Of a DNA stretch of 30,761 nucleotides, positions 24,871 to 30,761 are shown piece by piece. Position 1 is the stretch's first letter; each line of letters begins with the position of its first letter. Under the pieces are notes generated by a model. The model made no database searches, was not told the origin of the DNA, and saw only the letters and a program-made list of their open reading frames with translations. The DNA is from Bacillota bacterium (GTDB lineage: Bacteria; Bacillota; Clostridia; Clostridiales; Clostridiaceae), in assembly GCA_023451395.1 (NCBI GenBank), contig JAEXZL010000172.1, forward strand, positions 1-30,761. Reading direction: 5' to 3'. The position numbers were made by a program, and so were the translations under genes.

Positions 24871-25923
24871 TTAATGTGCTCCTTCTTTTTGATAATAATC
24901 TCTCTGATCGCTAAAGCTATTTTCTATACCATGAGGTAGAGGTAAGTCTAACATTGTTTTAAGTCCAGGAGCTGCACTTATAACCTGTGGTATCATATTT
25001 ACCGCCAAAGCTATAGTTCCAACTCCCCCTGGAGTCTCAGGAGTAATTTTCATGTTCATATTTGGATCTCCAGTGATTTCAATATAATCCCCAGTATTTA
25101 CATTCTCTAGTTCTGGTAATACTTGCTGAGGGTGCTCCATAATTATGATGTCCTCTCCTCTTCTCTTACCTACAGCAATATGCTTACAACCAGCCACCAT
25201 TCCAGGTTTAACCTCTGCATATTCTGTTTTTCTATATACTGAAGATATAATTGGTTCACGGCTCTCAGTAATCTCATCAATTTCTATTCCCAGTGCTTTA
25301 GCCACTAGAGCTATAGACTGCTTAAAACCTATATGCCCAACAATTTCTCCACTTTCTAGTCCCTGTAAAAATTCTTCAGGGCTTGTTCCTACTCCTTGGG
25401 TTTTCATAACTGTTGTTCCAAAAGGAGATAAGTCATTTACTCTAACCGCTTTTATCTTTTCAATCTTTCTACTTGCTGCAGAGAGCACTATAACCAAAGT
25501 ATCGAGAACAAAACCTGGATTAACACCAGTGCCTAAAAGAGATACTCCCATCTCCTTGGCCAGTTTATCCATTTTCTCTGAAAGTTCCATAGATGCAGTA
25601 TAAGGATAAGCCATTTCCTCAGCAATGGTTATACAATTCTTTTTAGCTCTTAATATCTTTTCAATATATGGATATACCCCTTCTACAAAAGAATCTATAG
25701 CTAATAAAACTATATCTCCATTTTTTAATACCTTGTCCAAATCATCACTGATAATTACTTCTTCATGATTAGTTAGATTAAAAATTTCCTTGAGTTTCCT
25801 GCCTACCTTATTTGGATCCTTGTCTACTGCACCGGTTATTTCTATTCCTTCTTTAGAACTAAGCATTTTTACCATCCCTGAGCCCATGGCTCCCAGTCCA
25901 CAAACTATAACCTTAATACTCAA
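24871..25923 (-). CDS. ord: 2,4-diaminopentanoate dehydrogenase
   Basis: 350 residues from TTG 25923, which has an AGGGGG ribosome binding site 8 bases upstream; an ATG at 25956 overlaps the sigma54 promoter and was rejected. The Rossmann motif GLGAMGSG is at 9-16. PTT/DapB-like features include GTGVNPGFVLDTL and MVAGCKH. It oxidatively deaminates 2,4-diaminopentanoate to 2-amino-4-ketopentanoate with NAD(P)+. First gene of the ornithine operon, directly downstream of a -24/-12 promoter. Confidence 0.95.
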   Translation of the reverse strand: MSIKVIVCGLGAMGSGMVKMLSSKEGIEITGAVDKDPNKVGRKLKEIFNLTNHEEVIISDDLDKVLKNGDIVLLAIDSFVEGVYPYIEKILRAKKNCITIAEEMAYPYTASMELSEKMDKLAKEMGVSLLGTGVNPGFVLDTLVIVLSAASRKIEKIKAVRVNDLSPFGTTVMKTQGVGTSPEEFLQGLESGEIVGHIGFKQSIALVAKALGIEIDEITESREPIISSVYRKTEYAEVKPGMVAGCKHIAVGKRRGEDIIIMEHPQQVLPELENVNTGDYIEITGDPNMNMKITPETPGGVGTIALAVNMIPQVISAAPGLKTMLDLPLPHGIENSFSDQRDYYQKEGAH

Positions 25924-25950
25924 AATAACGCCCCCTTTTAGTAAATATAT

Positions 25951-25968
25951 AAGCAAATTTCATACCAA
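25951..25968 (-). promoter_or_regulatory. Sigma54 (-24/-12) promoter of the ornithine operon
   Basis: On the minus strand TTGGTATG-AAAT-TTGCTT has GG and GC separated by exactly 10 bases, as in the consensus TGGCAC-N5-TTGCA. The predicted start is near 25941, 18 bases before the ord TTG, with the ribosome binding site between. It lies about 85 bases downstream of the nearest activator-site palindrome. Confidence 0.8.
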
Positions 25969-26012
25969 GATTTTTAAAATAAAAAAGAGTGACTTTTCCT
26001 TAATATATAAAC

Positions 26013-26057
26013 AAAAAACTCTAGTAGCTGCAAAATAATTTGCTCTACTAGAGTTTT
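26013..26057 (-). terminator. Intrinsic terminator after the sigma54 activator gene
   Basis: AAAACTCTAGTAG (26045-26057) pairs with CTACTAGAGTTTT (26015-26027). The loop contains a GCAA-N6-TTGC palindrome that extends the stem. T residues follow on the minus strand. It separates the activator transcript from the ornithine operon. Confidence 0.9.
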
Positions 26058-26107
26058 ATATAGTTATTTAGCGCAAAAATATTTGCTTTTATGCAAGTAT
26101 TTTTGCA
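26029..26107 (-). promoter_or_regulatory. Three candidate activator-binding palindromes (GCAA-N6-TTGC)
   Basis: Sites at 26092-26107 (TGCAA-N6-TTGCA), 26072-26087 (AGCAA-N6-TTGCG) and 26029-26044 (AGCAA-N6-TTGCA). Centres are 20 and 43 bases apart, close to 2 and 4 DNA turns, at about -158, -138 and -95 from the predicted ord start. Position and repetition fit enhancer sites for the adjacent sigma54 activator. Confidence 0.7.
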
Positions 26108-26108
26108 C

Positions 26109-27461
26109 TTATGTGAGCTTTTTCAATTTATATTGAAGATTTTGTCTGCTTAAGCCCAGTTCCTTTGATGCTTTACTAATATTATTTTCATGTTTCTTCA
26201 AGGCTTTTAATATTATTTCCTTTTCTATTTCTTTTAAATGCTCCTGTAGTGATAGCTGCTGTGCACTTGAGCAATCAGATTTAAGAAAAGGCACAGGAGT
26301 ATCTCCCTTTATTCCTGTAAGAGCTAATAATTCCTTATCCTCAGACATAATACAAGCTGACTCAATAATATTCTTTAGCTCTCTAACATTTCCTGGAAAG
26401 TCATGCTTCTGAAGCATTAATAGGGCTGAGCTTTCCATTCCTTTAATCTCTCTTCCAAAGGCTTTATTATATTGAGCTATAAAAGAATCAACTAGAAGAG
26501 GTATATCCTCCTTCCTCTCTCTAAGAGGAATAACATTGATTCTCACTACGCATAGGCGGTAGTATAAATCCTTACGAAGTTTACCATCACTTATAAGCTT
26601 TTCTGGCTCCTCATTAATACAGGCAATAACCCTTACATCCACTTCAATTTCCTTTGCAGAGCCTATAGGACGTATGTATCCCTCTTGCAATGCTCTAAGG
26701 AGCTTTGCTTGAAGATTAATATCCATAGAATTAATTTCATCAAGGAATAGCGTTCCTCCTTTTGCCTGAAGAAATAAGCCTTCCTTATTTTCTGCACCGG
26801 TAAAACTTCCTTTAAGGGTTCCAAAGAGCATTCCCTCCAATAGTTCTGAAGGAATGGCTGCACAGTTAATTGCAATAAAGGGTCTTGAAGATCTAAGACC
26901 ATCATAATGTATGCTTTGAGCAAATAGCTCCTTACCACTACCAGTCTCTCCAGATATTAAAACAGATGCTTTAGAGGAGGCAGCTTTCTTTCCTCTCTCA
27001 ATGAGTCTTAGCATATCAGGATTTTTAGTTATAATGTCATGAAAACAGTACCCTTTACTTTTAGAAGAGCTATGCTTCTCTAAGGTTGTTAATTTTTGAG
27101 AAAGCTCCTTAAGCTGTGTCATATCTTTTGATATTTCAATAGCCGCAATAATATTGTTATCCCTAAAAACTGGGACAGTAGTATTGATAGTAGTCACTTC
27201 TTTACCATAATAAACACTGTATTTTTGTACAATATCTGTGAATTCCTTTTTATATTTTATGGAGTTCATAAGGGTTGAAGCTGTATCATCAATAGAGCTA
27301 ATTTCACTAACCCTTTTTCCAATTACCTTCTCGCTTTTAACTCCTTCAATCTTTTCCATAGATGAATTATAGTATATGGTTTTTCCCTGTTCATCAACAA
27401 TATGAATACCCTCATTTAGGTTATCAAGAAGTGTTTCTAATATTTCTTCACTGCCTCTCAT
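26109..27461 (-). CDS. Sigma54-dependent transcriptional activator (PAS, AAA+, Fis-type HTH)
   Basis: 450 residues. An N-terminal PAS domain (about 5-115, starting ILETLLDNLNEGIHIVDEQG) is followed by the AAA+ domain: Walker A GETGSGKE (171-178), GSFTGA (218-223; usually GAFTGA), Walker B LFLDEI (238-243) and FPGNVRELKN. A C-terminal Fis-type helix-turn-helix (about 421-450, NNISKASKELGLSRQNLQYK) ends it. It should sense a ligand or signal through PAS and activate the ord promoter downstream, as RocR does for arginine catabolism. It starts 24 bases after glyA with no terminator between. The effector is unknown. Confidence 0.93.
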   Translation of the reverse strand: MRGSEEILETLLDNLNEGIHIVDEQGKTIYYNSSMEKIEGVKSEKVIGKRVSEISSIDDTASTLMNSIKYKKEFTDIVQKYSVYYGKEVTTINTTVPVFRDNNIIAAIEISKDMTQLKELSQKLTTLEKHSSSKSKGYCFHDIITKNPDMLRLIERGKKAASSKASVLISGETGSGKELFAQSIHYDGLRSSRPFIAINCAAIPSELLEGMLFGTLKGSFTGAENKEGLFLQAKGGTLFLDEINSMDINLQAKLLRALQEGYIRPIGSAKEIEVDVRVIACINEEPEKLISDGKLRKDLYYRLCVVRINVIPLRERKEDIPLLVDSFIAQYNKAFGREIKGMESSALLMLQKHDFPGNVRELKNIIESACIMSEDKELLALTGIKGDTPVPFLKSDCSSAQQLSLQEHLKEIEKEIILKALKKHENNISKASKELGLSRQNLQYKLKKLT

Positions 27462-27485
27462 AATTTCCCCACATCTTAAACTTAA

Positions 27486-28721
27486 TTATTCATATAAAGG
27501 ATATTTATTACATAGGGCACTTACCCTATCCTTAGCTTCTTGAAGATCCCCGTCTCTATTTTCTGTTACGTAATTTATTATAGCTGCAATTTCTTTCATA
27601 TCCTCTTCCACAAATCCTCTGGTTGTCACTGCTGGCGTTCCTATTCTAATACCGCTAGTCACAAATGGGCTTAAGGTTTCAAAGGGTACAGTATTTTTAT
27701 TTACTGTAATACCTATACTATCTAATAAATGCTCCATATCCTTACCAGTTATATTTTTATTAGTTAAGTCAATTAGCATTAAATGATTATCAGTACCTCC
27801 ACTAACAAGAATAAAGCCATAAGACATTAACTCCTGTGAAAGAACCTCAGCATTTTTTAAAACCTTCTTGCTATAATTCTTAAAGTTTTCTTCCATTGCT
27901 TCCTTAAAGCATACTGCCTTTGCAGCAATAATATGCATCAAAGGTCCTCCCTGCATACCAGGAAAAATATTTTTATCTATTAACTTTGCATATTTTTCCT
28001 TACATAATATAGCTCCTCCCCTTGGCCCTCTAAGAGTTTTATGAGTAGTTGTAGTTACAAAATCAGCATAAGGTACTGGTGATGGATGAAGACCTGCAGC
28101 TACTAATCCAGCTATATGAGCCATATCTACCATTAAATAAGCTCCTACTTCATCTGCAATTTCTCTAAACTTCTTAAAGTTAATTATTCTTGGATAGGCA
28201 CTTGCTCCTGCTATAATCATTTTTGGCTTTTTATCTAAAGCAATCCTTCTTACCTCTTCATAATCTATAACTCCTGTTTCTTTTGAAACACCGTAAGAGA
28301 CTATATTAAATAACCTTCCAGAAAAATTAACTGGGCTACCATGAGTGAGGTGTCCTCCGTGGCTTAAATCCATACCTAAAACCGTATCTCCAGGATTTAA
28401 CACAGCAAAATAAACCGCCATGTTAGCTTGTGATCCAGAATGAGGTTGTACATTAGCATGGTCTGCATTAAATAATGCCTTTAATCTATCCCTAGCTAAA
28501 TCCTCTACCTTGTCTACAACTTCGCAGCCACCATAATATCTTTTTGCCGGATAGCCTTCTGCATATTTGTTTGTAAGGGGAGATCCCATAGCTTCCATAC
28601 AGGCTTTGCTTGTAAAATTTTCTGACGCTATAAGCTCAATATTATTTTTCTGTCTCATTTCTTCTTGATTTATTAAATCAAGTATTTCATTGTCAGTAAT
28701 TTTCAAATTATCAAAATTCAT
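27486..28721 (-). CDS. glyA: Serine hydroxymethyltransferase
   Basis: 411 residues from ATG 28721 (MNFDNLKITD), which follows GAGGTG; an ATG at 28787 lies in the promoter and was rejected. Family motifs are ELIASENFTS (29-38), YAEGYPAKRYYGG (53-65), VQPHSGSQAN (91-100) and the PLP lysine K228 in TTTTHKTLRGPRGG. It interconverts serine and glycine and feeds one-carbon units to tetrahydrofolate. Next to an amino-acid fermentation activator it may also supply glycine for Stickland reactions, which is speculation. Confidence 0.97.
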   Translation of the reverse strand: MNFDNLKITDNEILDLINQEEMRQKNNIELIASENFTSKACMEAMGSPLTNKYAEGYPAKRYYGGCEVVDKVEDLARDRLKALFNADHANVQPHSGSQANMAVYFAVLNPGDTVLGMDLSHGGHLTHGSPVNFSGRLFNIVSYGVSKETGVIDYEEVRRIALDKKPKMIIAGASAYPRIINFKKFREIADEVGAYLMVDMAHIAGLVAAGLHPSPVPYADFVTTTTHKTLRGPRGGAILCKEKYAKLIDKNIFPGMQGGPLMHIIAAKAVCFKEAMEENFKNYSKKVLKNAEVLSQELMSYGFILVSGGTDNHLMLIDLTNKNITGKDMEHLLDSIGITVNKNTVPFETLSPFVTSGIRIGTPAVTTRGFVEEDMKEIAAIINYVTENRDGDLQEAKDRVSALCNKYPLYE

Positions 28722-28755
28722 AGTATACACCTCTTCTGTTTTAGTCTTACTTATA

Positions 28756-28784
28756 ATTATAGGGTTTATATGGTAGTACTTCAA
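28756..28784 (-). promoter_or_regulatory. Sigma-A promoter for glyA
   Basis: TTGAAG (28784-28779), a 17-base spacer and TATAAT (28761-28756) on the minus strand. It probably also serves the activator gene downstream. Confidence 0.8.
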
Positions 28785-28844
28785 CAAAACTTTCTCATAT
28801 CTATCATTTTATTTAATTAATAATACTTTAACGTAATAAAACCC

Positions 28845-28874
28845 TTGTGTAAAAATAGCATTTCTTGTTATAAT
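28845..28874 (+). promoter_or_regulatory. Sigma-A promoter for the ThrE-type exporter operon
   Basis: TTGTGT (28845-28850), an 18-base spacer and TATAAT (28869-28874), preceded by TG one base upstream (extended -10). Diverges from the glyA promoter. Confidence 0.75.
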
Positions 28875-28905
28875 ACATCAGAAATATTTTTAAGGAGCCA
28901 ATATA

Positions 28906-29676
28906 ATGAATCAACAATCTATAATAAAATTAGCTACTGAAGCTGGAAAAATAATTTTAGAAAATGGCGGAGAAACCTACAGAGTTGAAGAAACCATTAA
29001 TAGAATCTGCGCTTCCTATGAAGTTGAATTTATCGAGAGCTTTGTTACTCCAACAGGCATAATGGTTTCAGCCTATACCTCTTCTGGTGATAACGTGTCC
29101 GTAATTAGAAGAATAAAAAGAAGATCTGTAGACTTAGAAAAAATTTCTAGAGTAAATGATCTTTCTAGAGACATATCACTAAGTAAACTAACCCCTGAGG
29201 AATTTGATTATAAGCTTAAGGAAATAAACTCAATTCCTAGATATACTTTAACAAAAACATTATTTTTTGCAGGCATTGCTGCTGCTTTTTTTACTCTTTT
29301 ATTCAACGGAAGCTTTAAAGACTCATTAATTGCTTTTTTCATTGGAGTTATAATTAAATTTATTACTATTTTATCTAGCGAACTTAAAATTAATGATTTT
29401 TTTGTAAATATCCTAGGTGGTGCAATAGCTTCAATAATTGCTCTTTTCTTTGTTTATATTGGTATTGGCAATAATGTTGATAAAATTATTATAGGATCAA
29501 TTATGCTACTAGTACCAGGTATTGCTATAACAAATGCTATAAGAGATACTATAGCAGGTGATCTCCTTTCAGGAGTTGCCAGGGCTGTGGAAGCCTTTTT
29601 AATCGCCGTTGGTATTGCTGTAGGTAGCGGTGTAGTTATTGGTATGTGGCTAAATATAATGGGAGGTGTTATCTAG
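28906..29676 (+). CDS. Threonine/serine exporter family protein, ThrE domain (DUF1212, YjjP-like)
   Basis: 256 residues. A soluble N-terminal region (about 1-115) carries the DUF1212 pattern ENGGETYRVEETI and PTGIMVSA. About five hydrophobic membrane segments follow from residue 120. In Corynebacterium ThrE the two halves are one protein; here they are two genes, as in YjjP-YjjB of E. coli. Related proteins export threonine and serine or dicarboxylates; the substrate here is not determined. ATG follows AAGGAG. Confidence 0.9.
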   Translation: MNQQSIIKLATEAGKIILENGGETYRVEETINRICASYEVEFIESFVTPTGIMVSAYTSSGDNVSVIRRIKRRSVDLEKISRVNDLSRDISLSKLTPEEFDYKLKEINSIPRYTLTKTLFFAGIAAAFFTLLFNGSFKDSLIAFFIGVIIKFITILSSELKINDFFVNILGGAIASIIALFFVYIGIGNNVDKIIIGSIMLLVPGIAITNAIRDTIAGDLLSGVARAVEAFLIAVGIAVGSGVVIGMWLNIMGGVI

Positions 29677-30119
29677 TGCTGTGGGGCTGTATTTACGCAT
29701 TTTTTGCATCCTTGGGCTTTGGTATAATATTTAATATAAGAGGAAATAAACTACTTTTAGCTTCATTAGGAGGAGCCTTAGGTTGGTTTTCCTATTCCTT
29801 ATCTTTACATCTGGGAATTAATAATTTTTCTTCTCTAGCCATTGCAGGCCTTTCCTTCAGTTCCTATTCTGAGGTAATGGCAAGAGTATGTAAAACTCCA
29901 GTGACTATATTTATAATATGTGCTCTCATCCCTCTTGTACCTGGAGGAGGAATGTACTATACAATGCTAGAGGTTATTCAAGGAAACTTAGCCAAAGCTC
30001 TTGAAACCGGTGTTGAAACCATAGCCAGTGCTGGATCCCTTGTGATAGGTATGCTTATGGTTTCTTCAATTATGAAGCTCATTAAAAATTATAAACAGAG
30101 ATATTATGGACAAGAATAG
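29676..30119 (+). CDS. Threonine/serine exporter family protein, small membrane subunit (YjjB-like)
   Basis: 147 residues from GTG 29676, which overlaps the TAG of the upstream gene (TAGTG) and has GGGAGG 9 bases before it. A GTG at 29646 would add 10 residues and was rejected. About five membrane segments; PLVPGGGMYYTMLE is the family motif of the ThrE_2 domain. It is translationally coupled to the YjjP-like partner and the two presumably form one transporter. Confidence 0.9.
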   Translation: MLWGCIYAFFASLGFGIIFNIRGNKLLLASLGGALGWFSYSLSLHLGINNFSSLAIAGLSFSSYSEVMARVCKTPVTIFIICALIPLVPGGGMYYTMLEVIQGNLAKALETGVETIASAGSLVIGMLMVSSIMKLIKNYKQRYYGQE

Positions 30120-30148
30120 AATAAGCACTTCCGAAGGAAGTGCTTATT
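30120..30148. terminator. Bidirectional terminator between the exporter operon and csoR-like gene
   Basis: A perfect 13-bp stem (AATAAGCACTTCC at 30120-30132, loop GAA, complement at 30136-30148) is flanked by T-rich sequence on the plus strand. The minus-strand gene ends inside the stem. It serves two convergent transcripts. Confidence 0.85.
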
Positions 30149-30434
30149 TTATAAAAGAATTTAATGTATCAATAAGCTGTTCAAGACCTTCCTCCTGATA
30201 GCTTCCCTTTTCTACGCCCATACAATTCCTTGCATAATTTTCTATAAGAAGCCCTCCAACTTTATTGATGGCAGCTCTTACTGCCGCTATCTGTACTAGA
30301 ACATCCTTACAGCAAACCTGACTATCAACCATTTTGTAAATCCCCTTAACCTGACCTTCTATCCTTCTAAGCCTAGTTAATAGGTTCTTTTGCAATTCTT
30401 CATTTATATCAATTTCTATTTGATTATTATCCAT
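30144..30434 (-). CDS. CsoR/CstR/FrmR family transcriptional repressor
   Basis: 96 residues, all alpha-helical family signature: RLRRIEGQVKGIYKMV, CCKDVLVQIAAVRAAIN, and LLIENYARNC. Cysteines C41/C42 and C71 are kept, but the Cu(I)-ligand His of CsoR (in EHLxxC) is replaced by Asn66/Tyr67. That makes a typical CsoR copper site incomplete and is more like persulfide-sensing CstR proteins. No target gene is adjacent: upstream is aspS and downstream a convergent terminator. It probably regulates itself through the operator at 30454-30466. Confidence 0.9.
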   Translation of the reverse strand: MDNNQIEIDINEELQKNLLTRLRRIEGQVKGIYKMVDSQVCCKDVLVQIAAVRAAINKVGGLLIENYARNCMGVEKGSYQEEGLEQLIDTLNSFIK

Positions 30435-30453
30435 TGTTTCTCCTCCTTATACC

Positions 30454-30466
30454 TATACCCCGTATA
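30454..30466 (-). promoter_or_regulatory. Candidate operator for the CsoR-like repressor
   Basis: TATACGGGGTATA on the minus strand: a G4 tract within AT-rich inverted ends, as in CsoR-family operators. It lies just after the -10 box and overlaps the predicted start. Confidence 0.6.
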
Positions 30467-30474
30467 TTACTTGT

Positions 30475-30503
30475 ATAATATCATGGATATTGAAAAATAT
30501 CAA
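30475..30503 (-). promoter_or_regulatory. Sigma-A promoter for the CsoR-like gene
   Basis: TTGATA (30503-30498), a 17-base spacer and TATTAT (30480-30475) on the minus strand, followed by the operator-like palindrome and an AAGGAGGAG ribosome binding site. Confidence 0.8.
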
Positions 30504-30531
30504 CGTTTATAGTTTTAATCATCTTATAATA

Positions 30532-30561
30532 AGAATACCACCATAAAAATGGTGGTATTCT
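30532..30561 (-). terminator. Intrinsic terminator after aspS
   Basis: A perfect 13-bp stem (AGAATACCACCAT at 30532-30544, loop AAAA, complement at 30549-30561) begins 3 bases after the aspS stop. The minus-strand sequence after it is only moderately T-rich. Confidence 0.8.
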
Positions 30562-30563
30562 AG

Positions 30564-30761
30564 CTATTTTTCTTCTTTTTTACTAAGAGATATACCTAAA
30601 TCTCTTAACTGTTTTTCATCTACTATATTAGGTGCTTCCGTTAGATAACAGAAGGCATTTTGATTTTTAGGAAAGGCTATAACCTCCTTGATATTATCTA
30701 TATTTGCAAGGAACATAACCATTCTATCAAAACCAAAGGCAAGACCTCCATGAGGTGGTGG
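30564..30761 (-). CDS. aspS: Aspartyl-tRNA synthetase, C-terminal end, cut by the window edge
   Basis: The last 65 codons are visible, ending with TAG at 30566-30564. The translation begins PPHGGLAFGFDRMVMFLA, class II motif 3 with the invariant GFDR, followed by EVIAFPKNQNAFCYLTEAP, characteristic of bacterial AspRS (type AspS with the GAD insertion elsewhere). It charges tRNA-Asp, or tRNA-Asp and tRNA-Asn in non-discriminating forms; the fragment does not tell which. Followed by its own terminator. Confidence 0.93.
   Translation of the reverse strand, partial: PPPHGGLAFGFDRMVMFLANIDNIKEVIAFPKNQNAFCYLTEAPNIVDEKQLRDLGISLSKKEEK

Noticed and set aside
25145..25603. 152-codon plus-strand open frame opposite ord
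   Set aside because: No ribosome binding site and low-complexity composition; ord on the other strand is a clear family member.
26663..26938. Open frame on the minus strand inside the activator gene
   Set aside because: It is an out-of-frame shadow of the AAA+ domain; the activator frame has clear Walker and GSFTGA motifs.

Overview
This window is a stretch of low-GC Firmicutes chromosome. It is most consistent with an amino-acid-fermenting anaerobic Clostridia species (genus not resolvable from the sequence alone). The reasons are the AT-rich base composition, AGGAGG-type ribosome binding sites, an alanine T-box, IreB, RNase J and YrzB-type housekeeping genes, and a complete B12-dependent oxidative ornithine fermentation operon. 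Every gene reads on the minus strand except one two-gene exporter operon (28906-30119). There are no rRNA or tRNA genes, insertion sequences, phage genes or CRISPR arrays, and no gene-free stretch over about 300 bases.

Right to left, which is the direction of most transcription: the 3' end of aspS (30564-30761); a monocistronic CsoR/CstR-family repressor with a probable operator on its own promoter; a divergent plus-strand ThrE-type exporter split into two genes; glyA followed closely by a sigma54-dependent activator; the ornithine operon ord-ortA-ortB-oraS-oraE-MutL-like; a flavin reductase-like gene with its own promoter and terminator; the arginine deiminase operon arcA-arcB-arcC; rarA; iscR-iscS-iscU; a PRC-barrel protein overlapping an AI-2E family permease; alaS with a T-box leader; and then ireB-ruvX-yrzB-fur-rnj, typA-mltG-trmR and the first 64 codons of a U32 peptidase-like (TrhP-type) gene.

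The two flanks resemble one conserved Firmicutes neighbourhood. In Bacillus subtilis the order is aspS ... rarA - Rrf2 regulator - iscS ... yrrI - alaS - yrzL - yrrK - yrzB - mltG - trmR - trhP. Here the segment between aspS and rarA, about 15 kb, holds an amino-acid catabolism block. The arc genes would turn arginine into ornithine, ammonia, CO2 and ATP. The ornithine operon would turn D-ornithine into acetyl-CoA and D-alanine. No ornithine racemase and no arginine/ornithine antiporter lies in the window.

The most distinctive regulatory feature is upstream of ord. A -24/-12 (sigma54) promoter element there is preceded by three copies of a GCAA-N6-TTGC palindrome. These lie just after the stop codon of a PAS-AAA+-Fis activator gene, and one copy forms the loop of that gene's terminator. 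Together they predict a local enhancer-driven, inducible ornithine operon. No wholly new system was recognised; most genes belong to known families.
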